Positions 57,675 to 64,000 of a stretch of 64,000 bases of DNA are shown here, in pieces. The DNA lies in NCBI RefSeq assembly GCF_012844225.1, contig NZ_JABAGQ010000013.1:62001-126000 (forward strand), written 5' to 3'. The notes below the pieces were generated by a model, which saw only the letters and a program-made list of their open reading frames with translations, made no database searches and was not told the origin of the DNA. The position numbers and the translations under genes are program-made. The DNA is from Rhodococcus sp. 105337 (lineage in GTDB: Bacteria > Actinomycetota > Actinomycetes > Mycobacteriales > Mycobacteriaceae). Within the stretch, counting starts at the first letter, position 1. The number at the start of each line of letters is the position of its first letter.

Positions 57675-58562
57675 TCAGTCCCGAGTCGCTGACCGGCGAT
57701 TCGACGTATCGGACGTTGCGGCGGATTCGTCATCACGACGGGTCAGCATTGTGCGCATCCGGGTCGGTTCGTCGACGTACACGCTGATGCGACTGATCTT
57801 TTCGGTTTTTCGCCGGGAGGGTAGGAGAGCGGGGAGTCGAGCGGGGACCGGGCGGGCAAGAGTCAGATCGACGTTCGTCCCGTCGGGGTTGGGGAGGTAC
57901 AGGCGATCGTCCTTGATTGCCGGCGCGGTCTCGGTGAAGCGGCGGCCGACGGTGACCGATTCGATGTCGACCCGATCGACAACAGCCACCACCGAGCCGG
58001 ATTGACGGAGAACAAGCGACGTGTCGGTCAGGTAGTGCGGGTTGGTGCGATGAATCGCCAAGTAGCCGAACAGCACGACCATCGACCAGACCGAGACGAC
58101 CGCGAGGCTCACTCGAAGCCACATCCACGGCAGAAGCAGATGCAGCACCACGATCTCGACGACGGTTGCGACCGCGAAGGCCACCGGCAGCACGAGCGTT
58201 CCTTTGTGCGCACCGAGAACGGTCGCGCCCGGTTCGACTCCCGAATGACGTCCACGGATCCACAGCCACAGCGCTCGGTACGCCCTGATCTCGGCGCGGA
58301 TGAACAACCGGATCGGAGAATGGCCGAGCGCGGTCGCGACCGCGTCCCGAAGCCCGGCACCGTTGCGGCACTGAATCACGATCGCGAGGAGAAACGCGAT
58401 GATCACCGCGCACCCGAGAGGAACCTCCACTGCCACGAACAACAGCACCGCCTGACGCGTACTGATCACACCGGCCACCAACAAGGTGGCGTCGACAACG
58501 AGAACGACCGCCGTCACCACTTGCGTCACTCGTTCGAATCGTCGTATCCGGTCGATCACCAT
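57675..58562 (-). CDS. Membrane protein of unknown function, paired with a MerR regulator
   Basis: 295 residues with four to five hydrophobic segments, for example VTQVVTAVVLVVDATLLVAG, AVLLFVAVEVPLGCAVII, GTLVLPVAFAVATVVEIVVL and VSLAVVSVWSMVVLFGYLAI. The C-terminal cytoplasmic part (IESVTVGRRFTETAPAIKDD, LYLPNPDGTNVDLTLARPVP) is beta-rich, PH-like in feel, and ends in a polar tail. ATG at 58562 overlaps the MerR stop by one base (TGATG), so both are co-translated. Family unknown. It is probably the target or the partner of the regulator rather than an efflux pump, since no transport motif is seen. Confidence 0.78.
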   Translation of the reverse strand: MVIDRIRRFERVTQVVTAVVLVVDATLLVAGVISTRQAVLLFVAVEVPLGCAVIIAFLLAIVIQCRNGAGLRDAVATALGHSPIRLFIRAEIRAYRALWLWIRGRHSGVEPGATVLGAHKGTLVLPVAFAVATVVEIVVLHLLLPWMWLRVSLAVVSVWSMVVLFGYLAIHRTNPHYLTDTSLVLRQSGSVVAVVDRVDIESVTVGRRFTETAPAIKDDRLYLPNPDGTNVDLTLARPVPARLPALLPSRRKTEKISRISVYVDEPTRMRTMLTRRDDESAATSDTSNRRSATRD

Positions 58563-59377
58563 CAGATGTCCTCCGGATTGGAGGACCGGGTGAACAGTTC
58601 TCGCTGCACCCGGAGAATGACCTCACGTTGTGCGGGGTCGGGAATCAGTTCGTCGAGCGCCAAAGTCCCGGCAACCCCGCCACCCTCCTCGTCGGCACCG
58701 TCGGAGGGCTCGATGATCCCCATCTGCTGTTGATCGAAGAACTCGAGAAGTCGGGTTGCGAGTGCATCGATCTCCGACTCGACCGAGTCCGGGCTGCACC
58801 CTTCGAGTTGTGACCAGTGCGCAAGTAGCTTCAGGTACCGCTCGCGCCGGAGGTCGTCGATCATCGTTGCCTCGTAGCCCGTGAGCAGGAACTCGGGCGC
58901 GCTCCCCGACATCGAGAGGACTTCGACGAGGTCCCGGTCCAGCCGAAGAGCCGAACCGACCTCGACGGACGGAGCGCCGTCGATGGCGTCGGACAAGGCC
59001 GTGGCCAGTCCCGCGGGCAGCGCTGAGATCGGATTGCCGCGATCAACCTCGGCGAGCATCGCGGTGAGCTGCATCTTCTTGCGTGCGAGGATGTTCTGTT
59101 CCTTCTCGATGCCGGCGATCAAAGCCCGAAGGTCCGCGGCGACGTCGCGTTCGTCTTCACTCGATCTTTCGTCGGAGAGGATGGCGGCGACCGACCCGAG
59201 AGGAACTCCACTGGTCGCCAGCCAGCGGATTCGCATCAAGCGGACAGCGTCGGTGAGGGTGTATTCACGGTAGCCGTTGGATCGACGCCGCGGCTCGTTC
59301 AGCAGGCCGAGTCGGTGGTAGTGCCGCACGGTCCGCGTCGTTGTGCCGGCAAATTCGGCGAGCTGGCCTATTCGCAT
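58562..59377 (-). CDS. MerR-family regulator
   Basis: 271 residues. N-terminal winged helix MRIGQLAEFAGTTTRTVRHY then HRLGLLNEPRRRSNGYREYT is standard MerR; a coiled-coil linker (EKEQNILARKKMQLTAMLAE) follows. The long C-terminal domain (120 residues, ATRLLEFFDQQQMGIIEPSD, DGADEEGGGVAGTLALDELI) is acidic and should bind an effector. Such long MerR proteins in actinobacteria often bind small molecules. It overlaps the membrane protein gene. Upstream, 24 bases from the ATG, is a tandem repeat that may be part of its promoter. Confidence 0.88.
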   Translation of the reverse strand: MRIGQLAEFAGTTTRTVRHYHRLGLLNEPRRRSNGYREYTLTDAVRLMRIRWLATSGVPLGSVAAILSDERSSEDERDVAADLRALIAGIEKEQNILARKKMQLTAMLAEVDRGNPISALPAGLATALSDAIDGAPSVEVGSALRLDRDLVEVLSMSGSAPEFLLTGYEATMIDDLRRERYLKLLAHWSQLEGCSPDSVESEIDALATRLLEFFDQQQMGIIEPSDGADEEGGGVAGTLALDELIPDPAQREVILRVQRELFTRSSNPEDI

Positions 59378-59400
59378 GAATCAAGTCTCAACTATGACGC

Positions 59401-59417
59401 AAGGTCAAGGTCAAGGG
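59401..59417. repeat. Hexanucleotide tandem repeat upstream of the MerR gene
   Basis: AAGGTCAAGGTCAAGGG contains AAGGTC nearly three times (TTGACC twice on the coding strand of the MerR gene). The copies could serve as alternative -35 elements. No MerR-type 19-base spacer with a good -10 was found. Confidence 0.45.
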
Positions 59418-59615
59418 TTCCCCTGCCCACACCGGCGCTTTCGAGGAGTCGCCGGGCACGACGACCACGCATCCAGCTGCGGGTCTGTAGCTGTTCTCTT
59501 TGTTTCAAACCTGTTGGCCCGTGAACAACCCCGCGTGTTCTGTGAACCGGGCTGCAATGGGGACGAAACATGGTCTCGGTAGCCTGGTCGCTCCGACACC
59601 GACCGGAGGCTCATT

Positions 59616-60983
59616 GTGCCTGAACAGTTCTCACGGAATGCGGCAGAACTTCTCACGAGGGGTCTCGGCCGTCGCCGTTTCATTCAGAGCGTGGTAGCGG
59701 TCGGTGCCGGCGTGGGTGTGGCAGGGGCAGCCGCGGCGTGCTCGGACGCATCAGCGGGACCGACAGTTTCCTCACCTGCTCTGCCGTATGCGGGCGGGAT
59801 TCCGATCCTGCAGCCGGGCCAAGGTGACCGGTCCGGCGACATATACCTGGGATCGCTCCCCGACGAAGTGCTCTGGGGCTACGTGCCGAATGTGCACACC
59901 AGTCCGGTGGTCCAGATGAGGTCGGGACAGACAATCACCATCGACACCGTCTCCCACGAGGGAATACTCGAAGACCAGGGCCGCAACCCCATCGACTACT
60001 TCGGTACGAAAGGTGTCGCCGCCGGCGACGTGCTCCAGGACGCTGCGGCGATCGCCGCCGAATACAACCGCACACCACGTGATTTCGGCAAGGATGGACC
60101 CCACGTAGTCACCGGACCGGTCTTCGTCGAAGGTGCCGAACCCGGCGATGTCCTCAAGATCGAGACCTTGGAGATCATCCCCCGAGTTCCGTACGGTGTC
60201 GTCTCCAGTCGGCACGGCAAGGGTGCGCTTGCGAGGACCGGTGACGGTGGCGCACCCGCGGGTATCGAGATCGCCGAGGTGATGCCACCGGTCTCCACAG
60301 ACGGGCGAACCGGTGCCGATCCCACCTCGCACGGCAACGTATCGGTCTTCACGACCATCGAAAACGGGCTGGGCGTCATGCCCTTCGGGCAGAACTCCCG
60401 CGTCCGGTTTCCACTCCGCCCGTTCATGGGCATGATGGGCGTCGCATTTTCCACCGACGTCGATCCGACCTCACCCAACTCGAACTCGATTCCGCCGACA
60501 CTGGGTGGTGGCAACATCGATATCCGGTTGCTGGGCGAAGGTTCTTCCTTCTACCTGCCCGTCTTCGCCCCCGGCGCACTCTTCTACGTCGGCGACCCGC
60601 ACATGGCAATGGGGGACGGTGAAGTGGCGCTCACCGCAATGGAAGGTTCACTGCGCGGGACCTTCCGACTGACCGTCTGCAAGCCCGGGTCAGGAGATGC
60701 ACCGAGTGTCGCCTACGGCTACCCGTTCGCGGAAACAACCGACTCTTGGATCCCCATCGGGCTGTCCGATCCCGACGGCGCGATCGACGGTCAGAGCAGC
60801 GATCTCGATATCGCGATGCGGCGGGCTGTCGTCAATGCTCTGGACTTCCTCGAAAAGGACCAGGGCATGGACCGCGCGACCGCGTACGCGTATCTCTCGG
60901 CAGCGGCCGACTTCACGGTGTCGCAGGTCGTCGACCGGACCGTGGGCGTTCACGGGCAGATCTACAAGGATCATTTCAGCTGA
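59616..60983 (+). CDS. Exported acetamidase/formamidase-family protein
   Basis: 455 residues from GTG 59616. The N-terminus has a twin-arginine signal (LGRRRFIQSVVAVGAGVGVA) ending in a lipobox-like AAAACSDAS, so the protein is probably a Tat-exported lipoprotein. The FmdA_AmdA domain follows: PVVQMRSGQTITIDTVSHEG, GPVFVEGAEPGDVLKIETLE, PFMGMMGVAFSTD, GGNIDIRLLGEGSSFYLPVF and GDPHMAMGDGEVALTAMEGS. Ordinary members hydrolyse formamide or acetamide in the cytoplasm; an exported form would release ammonium outside the membrane or act on another amide. The C-terminal end (AYAYLSAAADFTVSQVVDRT) matches the family. It faces a Rieske oxygenase operon across a gene scar. Confidence 0.86.
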   Translation: MPEQFSRNAAELLTRGLGRRRFIQSVVAVGAGVGVAGAAAACSDASAGPTVSSPALPYAGGIPILQPGQGDRSGDIYLGSLPDEVLWGYVPNVHTSPVVQMRSGQTITIDTVSHEGILEDQGRNPIDYFGTKGVAAGDVLQDAAAIAAEYNRTPRDFGKDGPHVVTGPVFVEGAEPGDVLKIETLEIIPRVPYGVVSSRHGKGALARTGDGGAPAGIEIAEVMPPVSTDGRTGADPTSHGNVSVFTTIENGLGVMPFGQNSRVRFPLRPFMGMMGVAFSTDVDPTSPNSNSIPPTLGGGNIDIRLLGEGSSFYLPVFAPGALFYVGDPHMAMGDGEVALTAMEGSLRGTFRLTVCKPGSGDAPSVAYGYPFAETTDSWIPIGLSDPDGAIDGQSSDLDIAMRRAVVNALDFLEKDQGMDRATAYAYLSAAADFTVSQVVDRTVGVHGQIYKDHFS

Positions 60984-61151
60984 TCATTGCGTGCGGCGGA
61001 CGGCGCCGTTCGCGTGCAGAAGGGCGAGCTTCCTCACTTGTTCGCGCCTGGTCGAGGAGTGCAGTGACCAGCCTTGCAGTGCGCCGCGAACCGACCAACC
61101 AATCGTCGAGATCTGCCGCGACGAGATGCCGATCCTGCTCTCGACCGGTTG

Positions 61152-61385
61152 TCAGCGGCGTGTCACCCACTTGTTGGCCAACCGGTTGAGCCTTGCGGGT
61201 GAGCACTGCGCGACTGCGGCGAGCACTCGCGCCTGCCATCCCACCGTACGGTGCACCCCGCCCCAGGCGCGCCCCGCATTGTGGCGGCCGAGGATTGTGC
61301 CCGTGACGTCGACGTAAATGATCAGGCGGTGCCGTTTTCCCGGGGTTTCCTCGAACGGACCCGTCGACAGGATTGCAGTCCCTGA
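61152..61385 (-). pseudogene. Unidentified C-terminal gene fragment on the minus strand
   Basis: Between TGA 61386-61388 and TGA 61152-61154 the minus strand encodes ILSTGPFEETPGKRHRLIIY then VDVTGTILGRHNAGRAWGGV, HRTVGWQARVLAAVAQCSP and ARLNRLANKWVTRR. The composition is clearly coding-like, but there is no start codon with a ribosome site and the upstream end is cut by a 16-bp palindrome. I do not recognise the family. It is probably the tail of a deleted gene. Confidence 0.42.
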
Positions 61386-61389
61386 TCAT

Positions 61390-61430
61390 CGCGTTGGTTG
61401 CCAGGTGTGATGATCCTGGCAACCAACGCG
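61390..61430. repeat. Perfect 16-bp inverted repeat
   Basis: CGCGTTGGTTGCCAGG (61390-61405) and CCTGGCAACCAACGCG (61415-61430) with a 9-base loop. No T-run follows on either side. It separates the gene fragment at 61152-61385 from the Rieske operon and could be a terminator for that operon, a protein-binding palindrome, or the remains of a mobile-element end. Confidence 0.75.
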
Positions 61431-61527
61431 CATAGTGGCGAAGGCTCGATCGAGGGCGAAATGCGCGACTTCTAGCGGCGCCGCCGAACGGACTCGCGCT
61501 GTAGAGCGGATTCCCTCATCGGAGCTT

Positions 61528-61929
61528 TCATACGCTCGGACGCGACCCGCCGACAATGCCTTCCGCTTCGATCTCAACCTTGAGTCCGGGTTCGACCAAC
61601 GCGCACACCTGCACGAGAGTGGAACACGGGAAATCGCCGACGAACATTTCCGCGCGAGCGCGACCAACGGCAACCTTGTCGGCGATATCGGTGAGGTACA
61701 CCCGTAGGACGAGGATGTCGTCGACGACCGCCCCGCAGGCTTCGGTCAATTCCTGTACACGTCGGAAGGCCTCGACCGCCTGTGCATAGGCGTCCTCACG
61801 GCCCACCACACCCTCGGGCGAACCGGCATGCATGCCGGAGATGAAAAATCTGTCGCCAACGACCCGCGCGTTGGAGAACATGCCGGGCCGGGGAGCGTCC
61901 GGGACGCCGATAGCGGAAATGCGAGTCAT
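61528..61929 (-). CDS. RidA/YjgF-family protein
   Basis: 133 residues. RidA proteins hydrolyse reactive enamines/imines and related intermediates, and in catabolic operons they finish ring- or amine-cleavage products. Family blocks: RVVGDRFFISGMHAGSPEG, QAVEAFRRVQELTEACGAVV, DDILVLRVYLTDI and the C-terminal STLVQVCALVEPGLKVEIEA with the expected VEIE end. The canonical arginine is replaced here by a Gln/Val environment (TLVQV), so its activity may differ from RidA itself. ATG at 61929 overlaps the upstream small gene (ATGA). Last gene of the oxygenase operon. Confidence 0.87.
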   Translation of the reverse strand: MTRISAIGVPDAPRPGMFSNARVVGDRFFISGMHAGSPEGVVGREDAYAQAVEAFRRVQELTEACGAVVDDILVLRVYLTDIADKVAVGRARAEMFVGDFPCSTLVQVCALVEPGLKVEIEAEGIVGGSRPSV

Positions 61930-62297
61930 GTCGTGGCCGTCCGTGCATCCGATTCGCGGGTCAAACGTTCCCGGACGGGAACGAAGTCGTAAGTCGGGTA
62001 AAACTCGGTGGTGAACACGCCCCATGCGCGTCGTTCGAGTTCCACGTTCACCGAATTCAACTTCGATGCCGGAAGCCGGAGCGTGACGATCTGGCCCAGG
62101 CCCATCGCGACCACCCATGACACGATCTCGCAACCTTCGGGCGGGAATCCGTGCCACCAGTCGGCTTCGTCGAGTTTGCCCTGCAGTTCGCCCATGTTCT
62201 GCGACTGGTCGTGCCGTAGGAACACCGTCAGCATCAAGGTGCCCGAACCGGAGGTATTCATGTCCGCCGGAATAGTCGCGGTTTCAGTAGTGGTCAT
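61926..62297 (-). CDS. Small protein of the Rieske oxygenase operon
   Basis: 123 residues. Conserved-looking core: MLTVFLRHDQSQNMGELQGK, LDEADWWHGFPPEGCEIVSW, VVAMGLGQIVTLRLPASKLN and TTEFYPTYDFVPVRERL. It resembles muconolactone-isomerase-like or dimeric alpha/beta barrel proteins by its beta-alpha-beta rhythm and the many conserved Trp/Tyr, but I cannot name a family. Both ends overlap neighbours by four bases (ATGA), so it is firmly part of the operon and probably handles a product of the oxygenase. Confidence 0.78.
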   Translation of the reverse strand: MTTTETATIPADMNTSGSGTLMLTVFLRHDQSQNMGELQGKLDEADWWHGFPPEGCEIVSWVVAMGLGQIVTLRLPASKLNSVNVELERRAWGVFTTEFYPTYDFVPVRERLTRESDARTATT

Positions 62298-63385
62298 ACG
62301 AGCTCACCGGCCAGGATCGCGGCCTGCTTCTTCGCATCCGCCCGGTAGATGCGCCGGATGCGCGACACCCCGAGGTCGTGCTGGTAGAGGTGTTCGTCGA
62401 CATCGGCGTCGTCGGCGAGTACTTCGAGCACGACACGATCCTGCTCGAGAACCTCCCAGTGTTTTGCCTCGAGGCGCGTGCGATACAGGAAGCGCCACAC
62501 CTCTCGCTCCCATCCCTGCACTTTGCGGGTGCGCCAGTGGAAGATCGCCGAGTTGTGCTCGTCGACGGGGCAGGACATACCCACGATTCCGAAGACTCCT
62601 CCGGGGCCGGCATTTTCGGCGTATGGAATCTCCAGGTCGACGTAGTCCATGGATCCGCGGACGTACTCGACCCAGTCGAAGTTCTTGCCACGCTGGTCGG
62701 TCTTCTCGAAGAAGAAGCCGCGGTCGGTTTCACGGATTCGGAAGCGTGCAGAGGTGTCTCCTGCAAACATCGAGTGCGAATCGCGATGCAGGAACGCACC
62801 ATGCATGGGGTCGAGAACATTGTCCATGTAGAACCGCCACGGGCCCGCCCACTCGGCGTAGTTGGGAAACCACGAGTGTTCAGGTGACGCGAGGCGGTCA
62901 GGCAGAATGAATGGAGTCGGTTCGGAGTCGGCGGTGAGCGGGACGAACGCGAAGATGGTGTCGGCGGCTTCGACAACCTTCAGCGACACTGTGGCCTGCT
63001 TGCCTTCGAGAGCGCAACCCGGCATGCCGGGGACCGAAACGACCTTGCCGGTGCCGTCGACCTGGACGCCGTGGTACGCGCACGCGACCCGATCGCCGAG
63101 GTGCTGTCCGACGGACAGCGGGGCGCTGCGATGGGGACACCGATCTTCGAGCATGTGAACGACGCCCTGCGCGTCACGGAACAGCAGCCAGTCGATATTG
63201 AGTCGCTTGACCTTCTTCATCTCCCCGGACCCGACCATGCGAGAGGGAAGAATGGGGTACCAGCGGTCGCGCAGGCCGTACTTTGCCAGATCGTCGGCAG
63301 TCATCTCGCCGCGGATACCCACTGCGCGGCGGGAGCCGCCTCCGGTGCCGGTCGTTGAAGCGGTAGTGGTTGTAATCGTGGTCAT
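62294..63385 (-). CDS. Rieske non-heme iron oxygenase, alpha subunit type
   Basis: 363 residues; ATG at 63385. The Rieske [2Fe-2S] motif is CPHRSAPLSVGQH then CAYHG (CxH-x17-CxxH). The mononuclear iron motif is DNVLDPMHGAFLHRDS (NxxDxxHx4H). RDRWYPILPSRMVGSGEMKK is the N-terminal family block. It hydroxylates or demethylates an aromatic or steroid-like substrate, taking electrons from a separate reductase not encoded here. Four-base overlap with the next gene and one base from the preceding HTH gene. A poly-Thr start (MTTITTTTASTT) is unusual. Confidence 0.92.
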   Translation of the reverse strand: MTTITTTTASTTGTGGGSRRAVGIRGEMTADDLAKYGLRDRWYPILPSRMVGSGEMKKVKRLNIDWLLFRDAQGVVHMLEDRCPHRSAPLSVGQHLGDRVACAYHGVQVDGTGKVVSVPGMPGCALEGKQATVSLKVVEAADTIFAFVPLTADSEPTPFILPDRLASPEHSWFPNYAEWAGPWRFYMDNVLDPMHGAFLHRDSHSMFAGDTSARFRIRETDRGFFFEKTDQRGKNFDWVEYVRGSMDYVDLEIPYAENAGPGGVFGIVGMSCPVDEHNSAIFHWRTRKVQGWEREVWRFLYRTRLEAKHWEVLEQDRVVLEVLADDADVDEHLYQHDLGVSRIRRIYRADAKKQAAILAGELV

Positions 63386-63386
63386 G

Positions 63387-63614
63387 TCACTCTCCCAAAC
63401 GTCGCATCTCGGCACGGAAGTTCTCTTCGGTCCAGTCCCCTCCATCGGGTGCGTGCAGACCAAGACCATTCAGGCTGGCAACGAGACCGGGTAGGTCATG
63501 GATGCCCTTGCCGAAGACCTCCATGATCGAACCGGAGAGCTTCATTTCGTAAGGGGTGAATGGCTCGAGGTGTGTCTGGTGCGCATCGAGGTACTGAGTA
63601 GTCGAGTCAGGCAC
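63387..63614 (-). CDS. Recombinase-like helix-turn-helix small protein
   Basis: 75 residues; GTG at 63614 with AGGAG ten bases upstream. A short acidic N-terminus (YLDAHQTHLEPFTPYEMKLS) precedes a helical HTH-like part (IMEVFGKGIHDLPGLVASLN, then DWTEENFRAEMRRLG). Proteins of this type (named after the recombinase HTH) are frequently encoded just before Rieske oxygenases in actinobacteria; whether they regulate or act as a partner is unknown. Its stop is one base from the oxygenase start, and its start overlaps the hydrolase stop by eight bases. Confidence 0.72.
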   Translation of the reverse strand: MPDSTTQYLDAHQTHLEPFTPYEMKLSGSIMEVFGKGIHDLPGLVASLNGLGLHAPDGGDWTEENFRAEMRRLGE

Positions 63615-64000
63615 GTGGGTTCTCCTGTCGGTTCGAGCTGTAAGCGGGTGGAGCACCGGAGTCTGCGAGACCCTCGGCGATGATGGTGAACGAGGTGACC
63701 CATTCGTTGAACGACGTCGGCCGCTCTTGATGGGCAGGGACGCGGCAACCGTCGATGACCACGAAGACGCCGTTGTCGATGCCACCGGCGATGGTTTGGG
63801 GCTGTTCGAGACAGGTCTCGTCACCGGCCTCGGGTACCGATGCGATGACGAGGGTCGGTGCAACGACCGTCCGTAGGAGATCCCGGTAGTCCTCGGATTC
63901 CGATGGCACAGCGGGATCGCCGAGAAGAAGACTGAGAACGAGTTCGGGCCGGCGGGTCGCGAACACGATCGCACCGTAGGCTGCGGGCCCGGTGGCCAGC
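63607..64000 (-). CDS. Alpha/beta-hydrolase fold protein (5' part outside window)
   Basis: The gene enters from the right edge; 130 residues of its C-terminal half are visible. GAIVFATRRPELVLSLLLGDP fits the helix and strand after the nucleophile elbow, VAPTLVIASVPEAGDETC the strand leading to the catalytic Asp/Glu region, and GVFVVIDGCRVPAHQERPTS contains the likely catalytic His (PAHQ). It ends at 63607 inside the next gene. It probably hydrolyses a product of the oxygenase pathway. Length and substrate cannot be judged. Confidence 0.72.
   Translation of the reverse strand, partial: LATGPAAYGAIVFATRRPELVLSLLLGDPAVPSESEDYRDLLRTVVAPTLVIASVPEAGDETCLEQPQTIAGGIDNGVFVVIDGCRVPAHQERPTSFNEWVTSFTIIAEGLADSGAPPAYSSNRQENPRA

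Noticed and set aside
59377-59417. A MerR-type promoter with 19-base spacer upstream of the MerR gene
   Set aside because: TTGACC copies are present but no acceptable -10 lies at 17-19 bases, so only the tandem repeat is reported.
1-64000. CRISPR arrays, tRNA or rRNA genes, intact insertion sequences or prophage
   Set aside because: No regularly spaced repeats, no cloverleaf-like or rRNA-like stretches, and no transposase, integrase or phage structural motifs were recognised on reading both strands; a covariance-model or profile search could still find something small.

Overview
The window is GC-rich actinobacterial DNA with many GTG starts and dense 4-base gene overlaps. Gene content and order point to Rhodococcus or a close Nocardiaceae relative. 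The backbone follows the order known from Mycobacterium tuberculosis between lspA (Rv1539) and bioB/bsaP (Rv1589/Rv1590): lspA, a pseudouridine synthase, dnaE1, an Rv1558-like F420 protein, ilvA, treZ, treY, treX, an Rv1565c-like acyltransferase, bioA, bioF, bioD and finally bioB-bsaP. This comparison rests on remembered gene order, not on an alignment. No rRNA, tRNA, CRISPR array or intact insertion sequence was found.

Layout. 0-8.4 kb: the tail of an Mtb12-like protein, a lipoprotein, lspA-rluD-like-rarD and dnaE1. 8.4-16 kb is accessory: an AbiE-type toxin/antitoxin pair with a palindromic operator, a scar of truncated genes (TetR, PlsC, DinB), an ECF42-type sigma factor with its DGPF partner, and a TetR/hydrolase divergon. 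16-19.8 kb: Rv1558-like gene, poxB-like gene, ilvA. 19.8-34.4 kb: the trehalose genes, with treZ separated from treX-treY by about 8 kb of other genes (TetR, YchJ-like, SLOG, amidohydrolase, an unknown pair, ABC binding protein, SDR, XRE/membrane pair). 34.4-39.8 kb: acyltransferase and bioA-bioF-bioD. 39.8-44.4 kb: methyltransferase and a four-gene succinate dehydrogenase unit behind a perfect CRP/GlxR site. 44.4-45.5 kb: an iron-box-linked siderophore-binding lipoprotein. 45.5-52.7 kb: a five-gene unit (SWIM, DUF5691, MoxR AAA+, DUF5682, VWA). 52.7-54.7 kb: bioQ divergent from bioB-bsaP with two BioQ boxes. 54.7-64 kb is accessory: acetyltransferase, two orphan proteins, a decayed SRAP gene, a MerR/membrane pair, an exported acetamidase-like protein, another gene scar, and a Rieske oxygenase operon that runs off the right edge.

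How the parts work together. Biotin: BioA, BioD and BioB convert KAPA's product to biotin, BioF makes KAPA, BsaP assists BioB, and BioQ probably controls both loci through three matching 13-bp boxes. Trehalose: TreX debranches glycogen, TreY forms the terminal trehalose unit and TreZ releases it. The best candidate for a poorly described system is the SWIM-DUF5691-MoxR-DUF5682-VWA unit. All four of its junctions are exact 4-base overlaps, and its DUF5682 member carries motifs reminiscent of the TraB/ChaN/TIKI hydrolase fold. Several accessory segments hold gene fragments that are visible only when frames are joined by hand; they mark places where DNA has been gained and lost.
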